Source: DASWIV01 sp036397475 (GTDB lineage: Bacteria > JAJVIF01 > JAPKYR01). From it: 25,056 bases of DNA. Positions 7,976-15,948 of the stretch are shown piece after piece. The notes beneath the pieces are model-generated. The model was not told the DNA's origin, searched no databases, and worked only from the letters and a program-made list of their open reading frames with translations. The stretch is taken from the NCBI GenBank assembly GCA_036397475.1, contig DASWIV010000112.1, forward strand, positions 1-25,056, read 5' to 3'. How positions within the stretch are numbered: the stretch's first letter is position 1; each line of letters begins with the position of its first letter. The position numbers and the translations under genes are program-made.

Positions 7976-10585
7976 CTATTCATTCCAACAGCCGTTATCC
8001 AGTACTTTCAGGAAGAAGATGTCCTGCATGCCGATTGACTGATTAAGCTCCTGGAATTCGCCGCAGTTTGGATTTGCTGGAGCGAAATCGACTTCATCAT
8101 AGAAATATCCCGATACATAAGCGGAATCTTTACTATCACCTGCGACACTGAACGCGAGATCGTCGCCGATTCCGCCCCATGTCGCTGTCCAGTGATAAGA
8201 GCCGTCAGTACCTATTTTTGAAAGGAAGATATCTGTAGTGCCATTAATGGAAGGATAGTTATCTATTCCTCCGGTCGGATCGAAATCGACAGTATTCTGG
8301 AAAATTCCTGTTGTATATATGATGCCGTTCGGTGTCACGGATAATTCGTGCCCCACATCAAGTCCGGTACTTCCCCAACTGAAGGCATTCACGATGTTTC
8401 CATCTTTATCAAGACCAGCAATGAATCCATCGCCATCCCCGCCATTAGAAGTCAGGATCAAATCGCCGGGACCTGGGTCGAAATCGACACTGTCGTTGAA
8501 AGTGCCTGTTGTCCAGACATTACCGGATGGATCGCATGCCATGCCGTAGGCGTCATCGAGACCGGTTCCTCCGAAAGTACGTACCCAGTTGAAATTTCCG
8601 TCGGCATCGAAACAGTTGACAAAAATATCGTCATCACCGTTCGATGTAATTTCCACAACCGGGGCGCCGGGGTCGAAATCCACAGTCTGCCTGAAAAATC
8701 CGGATGTGAAGATGTCGCCGTAATCATTGATGCAGATATCGTAGGCGCGATCGATTCCGGAACCTCCCCACGTCCGCACCCATTGATATTCACCTGAAGT
8801 GTCGGAAAGTTTCAACAGGTAAGCGTCGAGACCTCCGACAGCGCTTCGATTTTCGGTACCGGGACCGGGGTCGAAGTCGGTGTTATTCATGTAAAGTCCG
8901 GAGATATAGACGTTTCCCGAATTGTCGGGCTCCACTCCCCTCGCTTCTTCCCAGATCAGCCCGCCCCATGATCTTGCCCACAGGTAATCGCCGTTAGCGC
9001 TGAATTTTGAAAGAAAAGCGTCGTAGCCGAAATCGAAGGGCTGAAAATCCTCTCCTTCACCGGGATCGAAGTCGCACACGCCGCCTATATATCCGGCGAC
9101 ATATATGTTACCCGAATTGTCAGTTGTGACCGCGCGCGCTTCATCCCATTCGGTACTTCCCCACGATTTTGTCCACTGGTACTCGCCGTACTTATTAAGT
9201 TTTGTCAGGAAGACGTCCTTTTCTCCATTTGATATGTGTAGGTCTTCATTACTGGTCGGATCGAAGTCGGTTTGCTCCCAGAAATACCCGGCGATATAAA
9301 CATTCCCCATGCTGTCGACCGCGGCTCCGTTACCTTCGTCCTGGTCGATACTTCCGGCTGTGTAAGGGAATCCCACCGGAGCAGGCGGGGCGACTGAACT
9401 GACCGGGACGCCGGTCCTGAAGTATGCGGTTAATATTTCATCCTGGGCGGAATTTTCGATTCCGAATTTGTTCGAATAATTTTCATCAGGATATTCGACC
9501 ATCACCCACAGCTCGTTACCTGTTGTGGTCACGACAAAGTCCGCGGGAATTGAGATGTGGTAAGTGTACGAATGCGTGGAACTATCGATGGGGATCATAT
9601 CGGAGGGGGTGAATTCATATGGCTGGCCGAGCACCGTGCTTTCAATTTTTATCCGGTACTCTTCCATCATTCCAGCTGAAAGTTGTGCCGACCAGTCAAA
9701 TATTCCGACATCGAGGTCCAATGTCCCGCCATTATCAGATTCGTCGACATAGTAGATTCCATCGCCGATGGTCGCGCTGAACGCGACAGCTTCCAGTGCG
9801 TTGGATGGATGTTTGTCTGGAGCTATTCCTCCCCAGTCGGCAGCTATGGAGTATCCATACTTTATTCCGGGTACCGGGAATGGGAAATTAATCCGGTAAT
9901 TTCTGGTCTGGGAGGAAGAGTAGGTGAAGACGCCGAAATCGGATGTGGCATTCAGGTAGGGCCAGAGATCGTCATAAGCCCCGAGTCCCGCAGCGAAGTA
10001 TTTGTACGGATTGATATCTGAGGTGAAATTATAATTTTTTGTTGAATACATCCCCTGAGTAAATCCGAATAAACCATCATTGAAGAATTCCTCCAGGTTG
10101 AACCAGCGGGTATAGCCATCGGCGTTGATGAGTGTTGCGTCGATGTAGGGATCCGGGAAGGTCAGGGACGGATCGGAGTCAAATGAACCGGAGCCTTCAC
10201 CGATAAATATTCCACGGACATCGTAGCCGTTGAATCCTTCGTTGCCCAAAGGGTGGGTGATGGTCAGGTCGAGGTCGACGTAGATGTTGTCGCCGGTATT
10301 TGTAAACTGGTTAATTTTGAAAGTAAGGGATGCGGGATCGTTGTTGAGGAAAGTGACCACATTTGCTGTGAACATGGCGGACCGGTTTTCGGCGAATTCG
10401 AGTGTTTGATTTTCAGGGTCGATCCCCACATCGTAGTAATTCCAGAGAATTGTGTTTCCGTGGATTATGGAAATTGAATTTAAGGATGGCAATGCCGGTG
10501 CGGCGACAGGGTCGGGAGAATTACCTGAACACGAGATAAAAAATGTTAAAAAAATGAAACCTGGCAGGAACTGGGAGATTTTCAT
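7976..10585 (-). CDS. Large lipoprotein with SBBP-type propeller repeats
   Basis: The 869-residue protein has ATG 10585 preceded by GGAGGGTG. Its lipoprotein signal ends FISC, with Cys at about residue 20, followed by SGNSPDPV. Residues about 35-400 form a module shared with the 11767-14220 product: ILWNYYDVGID, FTANVVTFLNN, ITHPLGN...YDVRGIF, NPYKYFAAGLGA, IKYGYSIAADW. From about 405 to the end come seven copies of a repeat of about 60 residues. Typical units read WxWGG-x4-D-A-x9-GN-x-Y-x-x-G-x-F-x5-DFDPG, which is the SBBP (seven-bladed beta-propeller) repeat. The DFDPG turns look calcium-binding. It is probably a surface-exposed adhesion or recognition protein. Repeat one lacks the leading WG, and repeat seven reads DFAPANP. 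Confidence 0.92.
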   Translation of the reverse strand: MKISQFLPGFIFLTFFISCSGNSPDPVAAPALPSLNSISIIHGNTILWNYYDVGIDPENQTLEFAENRSAMFTANVVTFLNNDPASLTFKINQFTNTGDNIYVDLDLTITHPLGNEGFNGYDVRGIFIGEGSGSFDSDPSLTFPDPYIDATLINADGYTRWFNLEEFFNDGLFGFTQGMYSTKNYNFTSDINPYKYFAAGLGAYDDLWPYLNATSDFGVFTYSSSQTRNYRINFPFPVPGIKYGYSIAADWGGIAPDKHPSNALEAVAFSATIGDGIYYVDESDNGGTLDLDVGIFDWSAQLSAGMMEEYRIKIESTVLGQPYEFTPSDMIPIDSSTHSYTYHISIPADFVVTTTGNELWVMVEYPDENYSNKFGIENSAQDEILTAYFRTGVPVSSVAPPAPVGFPYTAGSIDQDEGNGAAVDSMGNVYIAGYFWEQTDFDPTSNEDLHISNGEKDVFLTKLNKYGEYQWTKSWGSTEWDEARAVTTDNSGNIYVAGYIGGVCDFDPGEGEDFQPFDFGYDAFLSKFSANGDYLWARSWGGLIWEEARGVEPDNSGNVYISGLYMNNTDFDPGPGTENRSAVGGLDAYLLKLSDTSGEYQWVRTWGGSGIDRAYDICINDYGDIFTSGFFRQTVDFDPGAPVVEITSNGDDDIFVNCFDADGNFNWVRTFGGTGLDDAYGMACDPSGNVWTTGTFNDSVDFDPGPGDLILTSNGGDGDGFIAGLDKDGNIVNAFSWGSTGLDVGHELSVTPNGIIYTTGIFQNTVDFDPTGGIDNYPSINGTTDIFLSKIGTDGSYHWTATWGGIGDDLAFSVAGDSKDSAYVSGYFYDEVDFAPANPNCGEFQELNQSIGMQDIFFLKVLDNGCWNE

Positions 10586-10618
10586 GGCACACCCTCCGGA
10601 TGATAATCAGATACCTTA

Positions 10619-10647
10619 AATTTAAACCGAAAGGGACAATGCGTCAA
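10619..10647 (-). promoter_or_regulatory. Sigma70-like promoter for the SBBP lipoprotein
   Basis: On the minus strand TTGACG (10642-10647) is followed after 17 bases by TAAATT (10619-10624). The predicted transcript starts about 25 bases before ATG 10585, leaving room for the GGAGGGTG ribosome site. The -35 is strong and the -10 is moderate. Confidence 0.45.
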
Positions 10648-10698
10648 TATTTAGCCATGGTAAAATTCCGTATTAACGGTTGGAGGCTGGTAAAGCAC

Positions 10699-10727
10699 TT
10701 GATATAACATGATATTTAACATATAAT
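10699..10727 (+). promoter_or_regulatory. Strong sigma70-type promoter before a structured leader
   Basis: TTGATA (10699-10704), 17 bases, then a perfect TATAAT (10722-10727). Transcription should start near 10734, at the beginning of the GC-rich structured region and almost 300 bases before the HAD gene. It is the clearest promoter in the first half of the window. Confidence 0.65.
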
Positions 10728-10732
10728 GTCGG

Positions 10733-10935
10733 AGAGGGGTTGGAGAATCGGGAGTGTTCCGATTAAGGATTTAAAAGAAGTACCGAATCTCCTTCCTAGC
10801 GATTTCGGACAGATTGTGGTCCCGCGTCCACCCCAAAGTGGCGTCGATCCAACAAGGGTCCCCCAGGAGGCCTGTGGAACCGCGGGAAGGGAGAAAAAAA
10901 TCCCAAACTGCGGGTCGTCGAGGTGGCGGCCCGTG
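10733..10935 (+). promoter_or_regulatory. Structured leader RNA with T-box-like antiterminator
   Basis: No convincing protein frame is present, but the plus strand can fold extensively. TTGGAGAATCGG near 10740-10751 can pair with CCGAATCTCC (10783-10792). An alternative hairpin is AATCGG/CCGATT (10746-10764). The segment 10874-10886, GTGGAACCGCGGG, matches the T-box core GGUGGNACCGCG. Around it GGCCT (10869-10873) can pair with GGGTC (10912-10916), and GCGG (10882-10885) with CTGC (10908-10911). This leaves the seven-base bulge TGGAACC exactly as in T-box antiterminators. A competing stem TCCCGCG (about 10820-10826)/CGCGGGA (10881-10887) would break it. Stem I and the specifier codon could not be placed with confidence. 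It could instead be an independent small RNA. The rest of the 10586-11028 gap holds only a small GCAC-AAA-GTGC hairpin. Confidence 0.45.
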
Positions 10936-11028
10936 TAACTTTTAGGTGAAATTATTTTGTATTTGCACAAAGTGCGGTTCTCAAGCATAATCTCCCCTCA
11001 GACAAGGCAGTAAATCTTATAGTAGAAA

Positions 11029-11703
11029 ATGATGATCCGATCATCGCCATATAAAGTTATTTTCTTCGATAACGATGGGACGCTTACGACTTCACCCGCC
11101 ACATGGAATTATATCCACCAGCACTTCGGCACATGGGAGCCTGAAGCTCGAGAGCTTCTGCAACATCACCTGAGAAACAGGACGCCGTACGATGAATTCT
11201 GCAGGGACAGTGTCGCGCTGCTTAAAGGATTTCCGAAGTCGGGATTCATTGAGAAGTTGATGAGTATCGAGACGAGGGACGGCGCCAGGGAAGTTTATCA
11301 TGAGATCAGGAAAACGGGATTGAAGATCGCGGTACTGTCGAGCGGTATGTCGTTATGGCGGGAGGTCTGGAAACAGAAGGAAGGTTTTGATTTCGATCAC
11401 TATCACGCGAATGACATCGTGTTCGATAATGAGGGAAATTGCGCCGGTGAGATAGTGATGAATGTTACCGATAATGTGGCGGGTATGGATAAGGGGGACC
11501 GGGTGGAGAGGATATCAGAAATTGAAGGTATCGGAAGGGATGAGAGGATTTTTATTGGTGACGGATGGGGGGATGTGAGGGGATTCAGGAAGTGCGCTCT
11601 TGGGGTGGGGATCGATCCGGACGATGAAACCAGGGTGGAAGCTGACATCGTGCTGGAATCGAACGAATTCAAAAAAGTACTGGACATAATTTTTCCGGAA
11701 TAA
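11029..11703 (+). CDS. HAD-family phosphatase, phosphoserine-phosphatase-like
   Basis: The 224-residue cytoplasmic protein has the full haloacid-dehalogenase motif set. Motif I is FFDNDGTLT with D14 and D16, motif II is VLSSG with S104/S105, and the terminal motif is GDGWGD at 177-182. A helical cap lies between motifs I and II (QHHLRNRTPYDEFCRD...GFPKSGFIEKLM). Spacing and the cap resemble HAD subclass IB, such as phosphoserine phosphatase (SerB/PSP), which makes serine from phosphoserine. Substrate choice cannot be proven from motifs; other small phosphomonoesters are possible. ATG 11029 is used, with a second ATG directly after it. The ribosome site is weak. A long leader with a strong promoter and T-box-like element precedes it. 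The gene is followed at once by a strong bidirectional terminator. Confidence 0.85.
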   Translation: MMIRSSPYKVIFFDNDGTLTTSPATWNYIHQHFGTWEPEARELLQHHLRNRTPYDEFCRDSVALLKGFPKSGFIEKLMSIETRDGAREVYHEIRKTGLKIAVLSSGMSLWREVWKQKEGFDFDHYHANDIVFDNEGNCAGEIVMNVTDNVAGMDKGDRVERISEIEGIGRDERIFIGDGWGDVRGFRKCALGVGIDPDDETRVEADIVLESNEFKKVLDIIFPE

Positions 11704-11709
11704 AAAAAT

Positions 11710-11728
11710 GCCCCCGAAATTCGGGGGC
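11710..11728. terminator. Bidirectional intrinsic terminator between convergent genes
   Basis: GCCCCCGA-AAT-TCGGGGGC forms an 8-bp GC-rich stem. On the minus strand it is followed by seven T residues (plus-strand A run 11702-11708), a good terminator for the gene ending at 11767. On the plus strand CTTTC follows, a weaker tail for the HAD gene. Confidence 0.85.
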
Positions 11729-11766
11729 TTTCAAATATATCAAGAATCAATGGATTCTTAATCTGC

Positions 11767-14220
11767 TCAGTCAACGTAGATGCTGACATCAGTCATGTGC
11801 CAGCCTACAGCGGTATTGGATCCCCAGTCAGCAATGAAGAGGAAACACAACTGGGCGTTAGACGTTCCCATCAAACCATTCATTGTGAAGGTGGATGTAA
11901 CAGGAGATGCCTGTGAACCCCATGGTCCACCTGTGAAATACCTGCCGGTCCAGCCGGTTGAAGGATATGTGCTCCAGAGCCATGATCCATTCCAGCTCCA
12001 TCCACCATAGTTCGGTGGGAACCAGATATTGCCACTATTGAAATTTTGGCCTGAGGAGTAGGTAAGGAACGCTGATCCCGGGGCGGGTCCATTAACAGTG
12101 TAATTTGCTCCACCGTCAGTGGTGTAGCAGACCATTCCGCCATCCCAGTCAGCCTCGGTGCGTCCGTAATGAGTAAACTCAAGATACATATTGGTATATC
12201 CTGAGGGAAGGTCGAGGGAGGGGGTGCCGAGGATCGTCACGAAGGAATCCGGATAGTTTCCTGTTCCGGATTCTTCTTCGTAAGCAAGATCGGCAGCATG
12301 GTATGTCCAGACTTCGACTCCGCCGTTGCCGTCAAGGACTTCAAGGTCACCGGCGCCATCGGTAGCTGCACTCCAGCTGTAGAGAACGTTGGTTGCGGTG
12401 ACATTAAGGGTTGTCGCGTTGGAAGAACCAAGGGGATCTGAAACAACGCAGTCGATATCGAAGGTGTCGCCGTCACCAGCGCCAAGGGATGAATAGTCAA
12501 CGTCGATCGTTCCATCGCCGTTGCCGGGATCGTTGTCGATTACAGGATTGTTTCCAGAATCGGTAACTGTCCATGAGTAAGAGATTGAATCGCCATCATC
12601 GTCGTGCGCTGAAACTGAATAGGTCTCGACTGCTCCCATGAACGGGGTATCGTTACCGTCAACGCCTGAATCGATAACAGGCAGGGTGTTTCTTGTAATA
12701 TCGAATACTCCAACACCAACATCCATTCCGTCATCGACTTCCACTACGATGTCATAGTCGGCAGTCGGGTATGTCGACCAGTCGATTGGCATTGTAACTT
12801 GGTCGCCAGCATCGTACGGGTCGCCATCGGGAACGATGTAATAGGTAATGGTGTGTGAATCACCGGGATCGGTGTCTGTATATAGTGCCGTGTAAGTCAC
12901 AGCGGTGTCTGTAATTTCAACCGGATCCTTGTACTCGCCGGCTCCGAGGATATCATCCTCGAGGTCGTCGACTGTTGGAACAAAGTTGTAAGGCTCATCC
13001 GCAACGAACAGGGAATAGCGGAAGTAAGCCGCGAGCGGATCGGTGGAAGCCGAATTCGGGACCTCAAAAGAATTTGAGTAATCGTAGTCAGGATATTCGA
13101 CGATTACCCAGTATTCATTTCCTTCCGTGCTTGTCACGTTATCGACCGGGATCTCTACGTGATAAGTTGAGAAGGATGAATCTCCACCAACCGGGACCAT
13201 TTGGGAACCGGAGAGTGAGTAGGTGGTATTGAGCGTATTCGACGCAACGAGGAGGTTGAAATCTCCAATACCAGCAGAAACAACGGGCTGAGGAAGAACG
13301 TCAATATCAAGGATGAGGTCTCCGCCGAAATCAGCGGGTCCGACATAGTAGACATTGTCTGTGACGTTGGCTCGAACAGCCTGGGTTTCGGGAGCCCTGG
13401 ACGGGTGAACGTCTTCAGATTCCCAGTTGGCGACGATCGCGTAACCGTACTTCACGCCGGTGGTAGCGAGGGGAAAACGGATGTAATAATTTCTTGTATT
13501 GGTGGTACCTGACGAGAATACCGCGTTCTCAGTTGTCGTTGAAAGGAAATCAAACACGTCATCGGTAGCGCCAAGACCGTCGGCAAAAAGCTTATAAGGA
13601 TTTACCGTTGCTTTTCCGACTGTTCCGGGATTATTTGAGAAGATACCCGGAGTGTAACCGAACAGACCGGGGACCTGGAATTCGACGGGATTGAAGAATC
13701 GGCTGTATCCGTCAGGACTGCCAAAACCGTCGACCGGGTCCGCCATGACCATCTGGTCAGTGCCCATATCCGCTACGTCCATTCCGCCTGCATAATCCAG
13801 AGATGTGGAACCCTGACCCACAAAAATACCGCGCACATCATAACCATTGTACTGCGGGAGTCCGCTGAAAGGATGCTTAATGCTGACATCGATGTCTACG
13901 TCCACGTAGTCAGGACCGGTTGGTGTGCCATTAATATTGAACAGCAGGTTAGCCGGGGACGAGTTCACGAATTGAACAACATTAGCTGCGAACTGTACGG
14001 AATGATTGGGCACTGCCTCTATAGTGCCCTTCTCAAGATCGAAATATACTTCGTAGTAACCCCAAAGATGTGTCTGAGAATTATCTTTGGAGGTCTGGAC
14101 CGAAGGATTAAGGTTAATATCTTCGTCCGGGGCGACAGGACTGGAATTTCCTCCAGAGCAGCCCATCGCGATTACAACACAAAGTGTCATTGCTGCAAAC
14201 AGGGTTTGCCAACGATACAT
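11767..14220 (-). CDS. Large lipoprotein: shared N-terminal module, Ig-like and C-terminal domains
   Basis: ATG 14220 (MYRWQTLFAAMTL) is chosen because GGAGG lies just before it; the ATG four codons upstream overlaps that site. The product is 817 residues with lipobox VIAMGC. Residues about 35-400 repeat the module of the 7976-10585 protein: LWGYYEVYFD, FAANVVQFVNSSPANLLFNI, IKHPFSG...YDVRGIFVGQGS, NPYKLFADGLGA, VKYGYAIVANW, EYWVIVEYPD. Then come two acidic Ig/cadherin-like domains (DTDPGDSHTITYYI and AHDDDGDSISYSWTV). The C-terminal region is rich in Trp and Gly, with TDGGANY and WGSNTAVGWHMTDVSIYVD, resembling beta-sandwich adhesion domains of extracellular proteins. It is expected on the cell surface, anchored by lipid. 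No enzyme motif is visible. The two paralogues swap the C-terminal half. Confidence 0.9.
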   Translation of the reverse strand: MYRWQTLFAAMTLCVVIAMGCSGGNSSPVAPDEDINLNPSVQTSKDNSQTHLWGYYEVYFDLEKGTIEAVPNHSVQFAANVVQFVNSSPANLLFNINGTPTGPDYVDVDIDVSIKHPFSGLPQYNGYDVRGIFVGQGSTSLDYAGGMDVADMGTDQMVMADPVDGFGSPDGYSRFFNPVEFQVPGLFGYTPGIFSNNPGTVGKATVNPYKLFADGLGATDDVFDFLSTTTENAVFSSGTTNTRNYYIRFPLATTGVKYGYAIVANWESEDVHPSRAPETQAVRANVTDNVYYVGPADFGGDLILDIDVLPQPVVSAGIGDFNLLVASNTLNTTYSLSGSQMVPVGGDSSFSTYHVEIPVDNVTSTEGNEYWVIVEYPDYDYSNSFEVPNSASTDPLAAYFRYSLFVADEPYNFVPTVDDLEDDILGAGEYKDPVEITDTAVTYTALYTDTDPGDSHTITYYIVPDGDPYDAGDQVTMPIDWSTYPTADYDIVVEVDDGMDVGVGVFDITRNTLPVIDSGVDGNDTPFMGAVETYSVSAHDDDGDSISYSWTVTDSGNNPVIDNDPGNGDGTIDVDYSSLGAGDGDTFDIDCVVSDPLGSSNATTLNVTATNVLYSWSAATDGAGDLEVLDGNGGVEVWTYHAADLAYEEESGTGNYPDSFVTILGTPSLDLPSGYTNMYLEFTHYGRTEADWDGGMVCYTTDGGANYTVNGPAPGSAFLTYSSGQNFNSGNIWFPPNYGGWSWNGSWLWSTYPSTGWTGRYFTGGPWGSQASPVTSTFTMNGLMGTSNAQLCFLFIADWGSNTAVGWHMTDVSIYVD

Positions 14221-14409
14221 GTGTGCCTCCATTTGTTTGTATGCCTTCGCATGTAGGATTAAACGGGTGAAATGTCAGCTTAATGCAATTAAATACAATT
14301 TAATATCGCAAATATAGCATTTCACTCACTTATATGAGATACCATAATACGTGCCGTGCTTATAAAAGTCCACCTTTTTTAGCTTAAATTCCCGCGACAC
14401 AAGATTTAG

Positions 14410-14438
14410 TTGACAATTTCAACTACATTTGCGTTAAT
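14410..14438 (+). promoter_or_regulatory. Possible tldD promoter in divergent intergenic region
   Basis: TTGACA (14410-14415) matches the -35 consensus perfectly. After 17 bases comes GTTAAT (14433-14438), a 4/6 match to the -10. The divergent gap 14221-14508 is AT-rich and otherwise shows no gene. It must also hold the promoter of the minus-strand lipoprotein, which I could not place. Confidence 0.4.
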
Positions 14439-14508
14439 ATCCTACGTTAATCCTGATTTATCCTAACAGAAAATTATCGTGGCGAATGCCTGAGAGAGGA
14501 GACATAAT

Positions 14509-15948
14509 ATGGATGTAATAAAGACAGCGATTGAACGCCTGTCGGCACTTGGGGTCGATTACGCCGACGCACGGTGGGTTGAAACCAAGCATGAAGCAAT
14601 TAATGTAAGGAATAAGAAAGTAGAGAGTGTCTCGCGCAACACGGACAGTGGAGTGGGAATTCGCGTAATAGCGGATGGTGCGTGGGGATTCGCCGGATGC
14701 GCGTCGATGGAAGAGAAGGATATAGTCGATGCCGCGGAACGAGCGTATGAAATCGCGAAAGCCAGCGCCATCACGAAAAAGGAAAACGTAAAACTCGGGG
14801 ATGTCGAAATTTACCAGGATACGTACGAAACCCCCATTGAAAAGGACCCTTTCGATGTTTCCATTGGAGATAAGGTCCAGCTACTGATCAAGTGTTCCGA
14901 CATTCTCCATGCACATGAAAAGGTTAAGTCGTCCAACTGCACAATCGACGCTGTCCACACCGACAAACGGTTTATATCTACTGAAGGCGCGGATATTGCC
15001 CAGCATATTGTTGAGACGGGCGCCGGGATCGATGTAACCGCGATGGATGGGGAAGAGGTCCAGACAAGAACCTACCCATCGACATTCAGAGGCGACTGGG
15101 CGACCCGCGGATGGGAATTTATCGAGGAGATGAAGCTCCTCGATAATTGCGAGAGGCTCAAGGATGAAGTTGTCATGCTTCTGTCCGCCGATGAATGCCC
15201 GACTGAGAAGCGGGACATCATAATCGGGGGAAGCCAGCTCGGCTTACAGGTGCATGAGTCGAACGGACATCCGATTGAACTGGATCGCGTTATGGGGACC
15301 GAGATCAGCCTGGCGGGTGGATCGTTCATGCAGCCGAACCTGGTCGGAAATCTGAAATACGGATCGGACATCGTTAATATTTACGCCGATTCGACATCGC
15401 CCGGCGGACTGGGAACATTCGGATATGACGATGAAGGCGTTAAATCCACGCGAACTGACATAATTAAGGATGGATTGTTTGTCGGGTATTTATCGTCGAG
15501 GGAATGCCAGGCACAGACAGGGCATCCGGCGAACGCGTGCATGAGGGCGGACGGCTGGGCGCGTACGCCCTTGATTAGAATGATAAATATTAATCTTGCC
15601 CCCGGCGACTGGGAGCTCGAGGACCTGATAGCCGACACCGAGGGCGGAATTTTTATCGACATGAATAAATCGTGGTCGATCGACGACCGCCGGGTCAATT
15701 TCAAATTCGGGTGCGAGATGGCATGGGAGATCAAGAACGGAAAGCTGCATCGTCCGCTCAAGAATCCGGCGTATACGGGAATCACACCGGAATTCTGGAA
15801 TTCCTGTGACGCGATCTGCAACGATAAATACTGGCACATATGGGGAATTCCGACATGCGGCAAGGGCGAGCCGATGCAGTCGGCGCATGTAGCACACGGG
15901 ACGTCGCCCGCAAGATTCAGAAACGTACAGCTCGGAGGTGCGGCATGA
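14509..15948 (+). CDS. tldD: TldD metalloprotease subunit
   Basis: TldD is the catalytic, metal-binding subunit of the TldD/TldE heterodimeric protease, which degrades unfolded peptides and trims leader peptides of some ribosomal peptide products. The 479 residues carry HESNGHPIE with H249, E250 and H254, the HExxxH metal site. C450 in GIPTCGKGEPMQ is at the position of the third ligand. The SPGGLGTFGYDDEG segment and the region GYLSSRECQAQTGHPANACMRA are typical of the family. The start ATG 14509 is preceded by GAGAGGAG. The stop overlaps the start of tldE (ATGA). No RiPP precursor or synthase gene lies next to it, so a general proteolytic role fits best. Confidence 0.96.
   Translation: MDVIKTAIERLSALGVDYADARWVETKHEAINVRNKKVESVSRNTDSGVGIRVIADGAWGFAGCASMEEKDIVDAAERAYEIAKASAITKKENVKLGDVEIYQDTYETPIEKDPFDVSIGDKVQLLIKCSDILHAHEKVKSSNCTIDAVHTDKRFISTEGADIAQHIVETGAGIDVTAMDGEEVQTRTYPSTFRGDWATRGWEFIEEMKLLDNCERLKDEVVMLLSADECPTEKRDIIIGGSQLGLQVHESNGHPIELDRVMGTEISLAGGSFMQPNLVGNLKYGSDIVNIYADSTSPGGLGTFGYDDEGVKSTRTDIIKDGLFVGYLSSRECQAQTGHPANACMRADGWARTPLIRMININLAPGDWELEDLIADTEGGIFIDMNKSWSIDDRRVNFKFGCEMAWEIKNGKLHRPLKNPAYTGITPEFWNSCDAICNDKYWHIWGIPTCGKGEPMQSAHVAHGTSPARFRNVQLGGAA

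Noticed and set aside
10733..10935. 6S RNA, RNase P RNA, tmRNA or SRP RNA
   Set aside because: The conserved cores of RNase P, tmRNA and SRP RNA are absent, and the 5' part folds on itself rather than pairing with the 3' end as 6S RNA requires.
10716..10988. Minus-strand 90-codon frame and plus-strand 70-codon frame at 10726-10938
   Set aside because: Both lie over the structured, promoter-led leader, have no ribosome sites and low-complexity, unprotein-like content. The base pairing explains the region better.
14221..14232. Four-codon N-terminal extension of the 11767-14220 lipoprotein
   Set aside because: It would place the start on top of the GGAGG ribosome site that serves ATG 14220.
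15840..15944. Upstream extension of tldE
   Set aside because: The extra 35 codons only reread the tldD end in another phase. The ATGA overlap with GGAGGTG before it gives the start at 15945.
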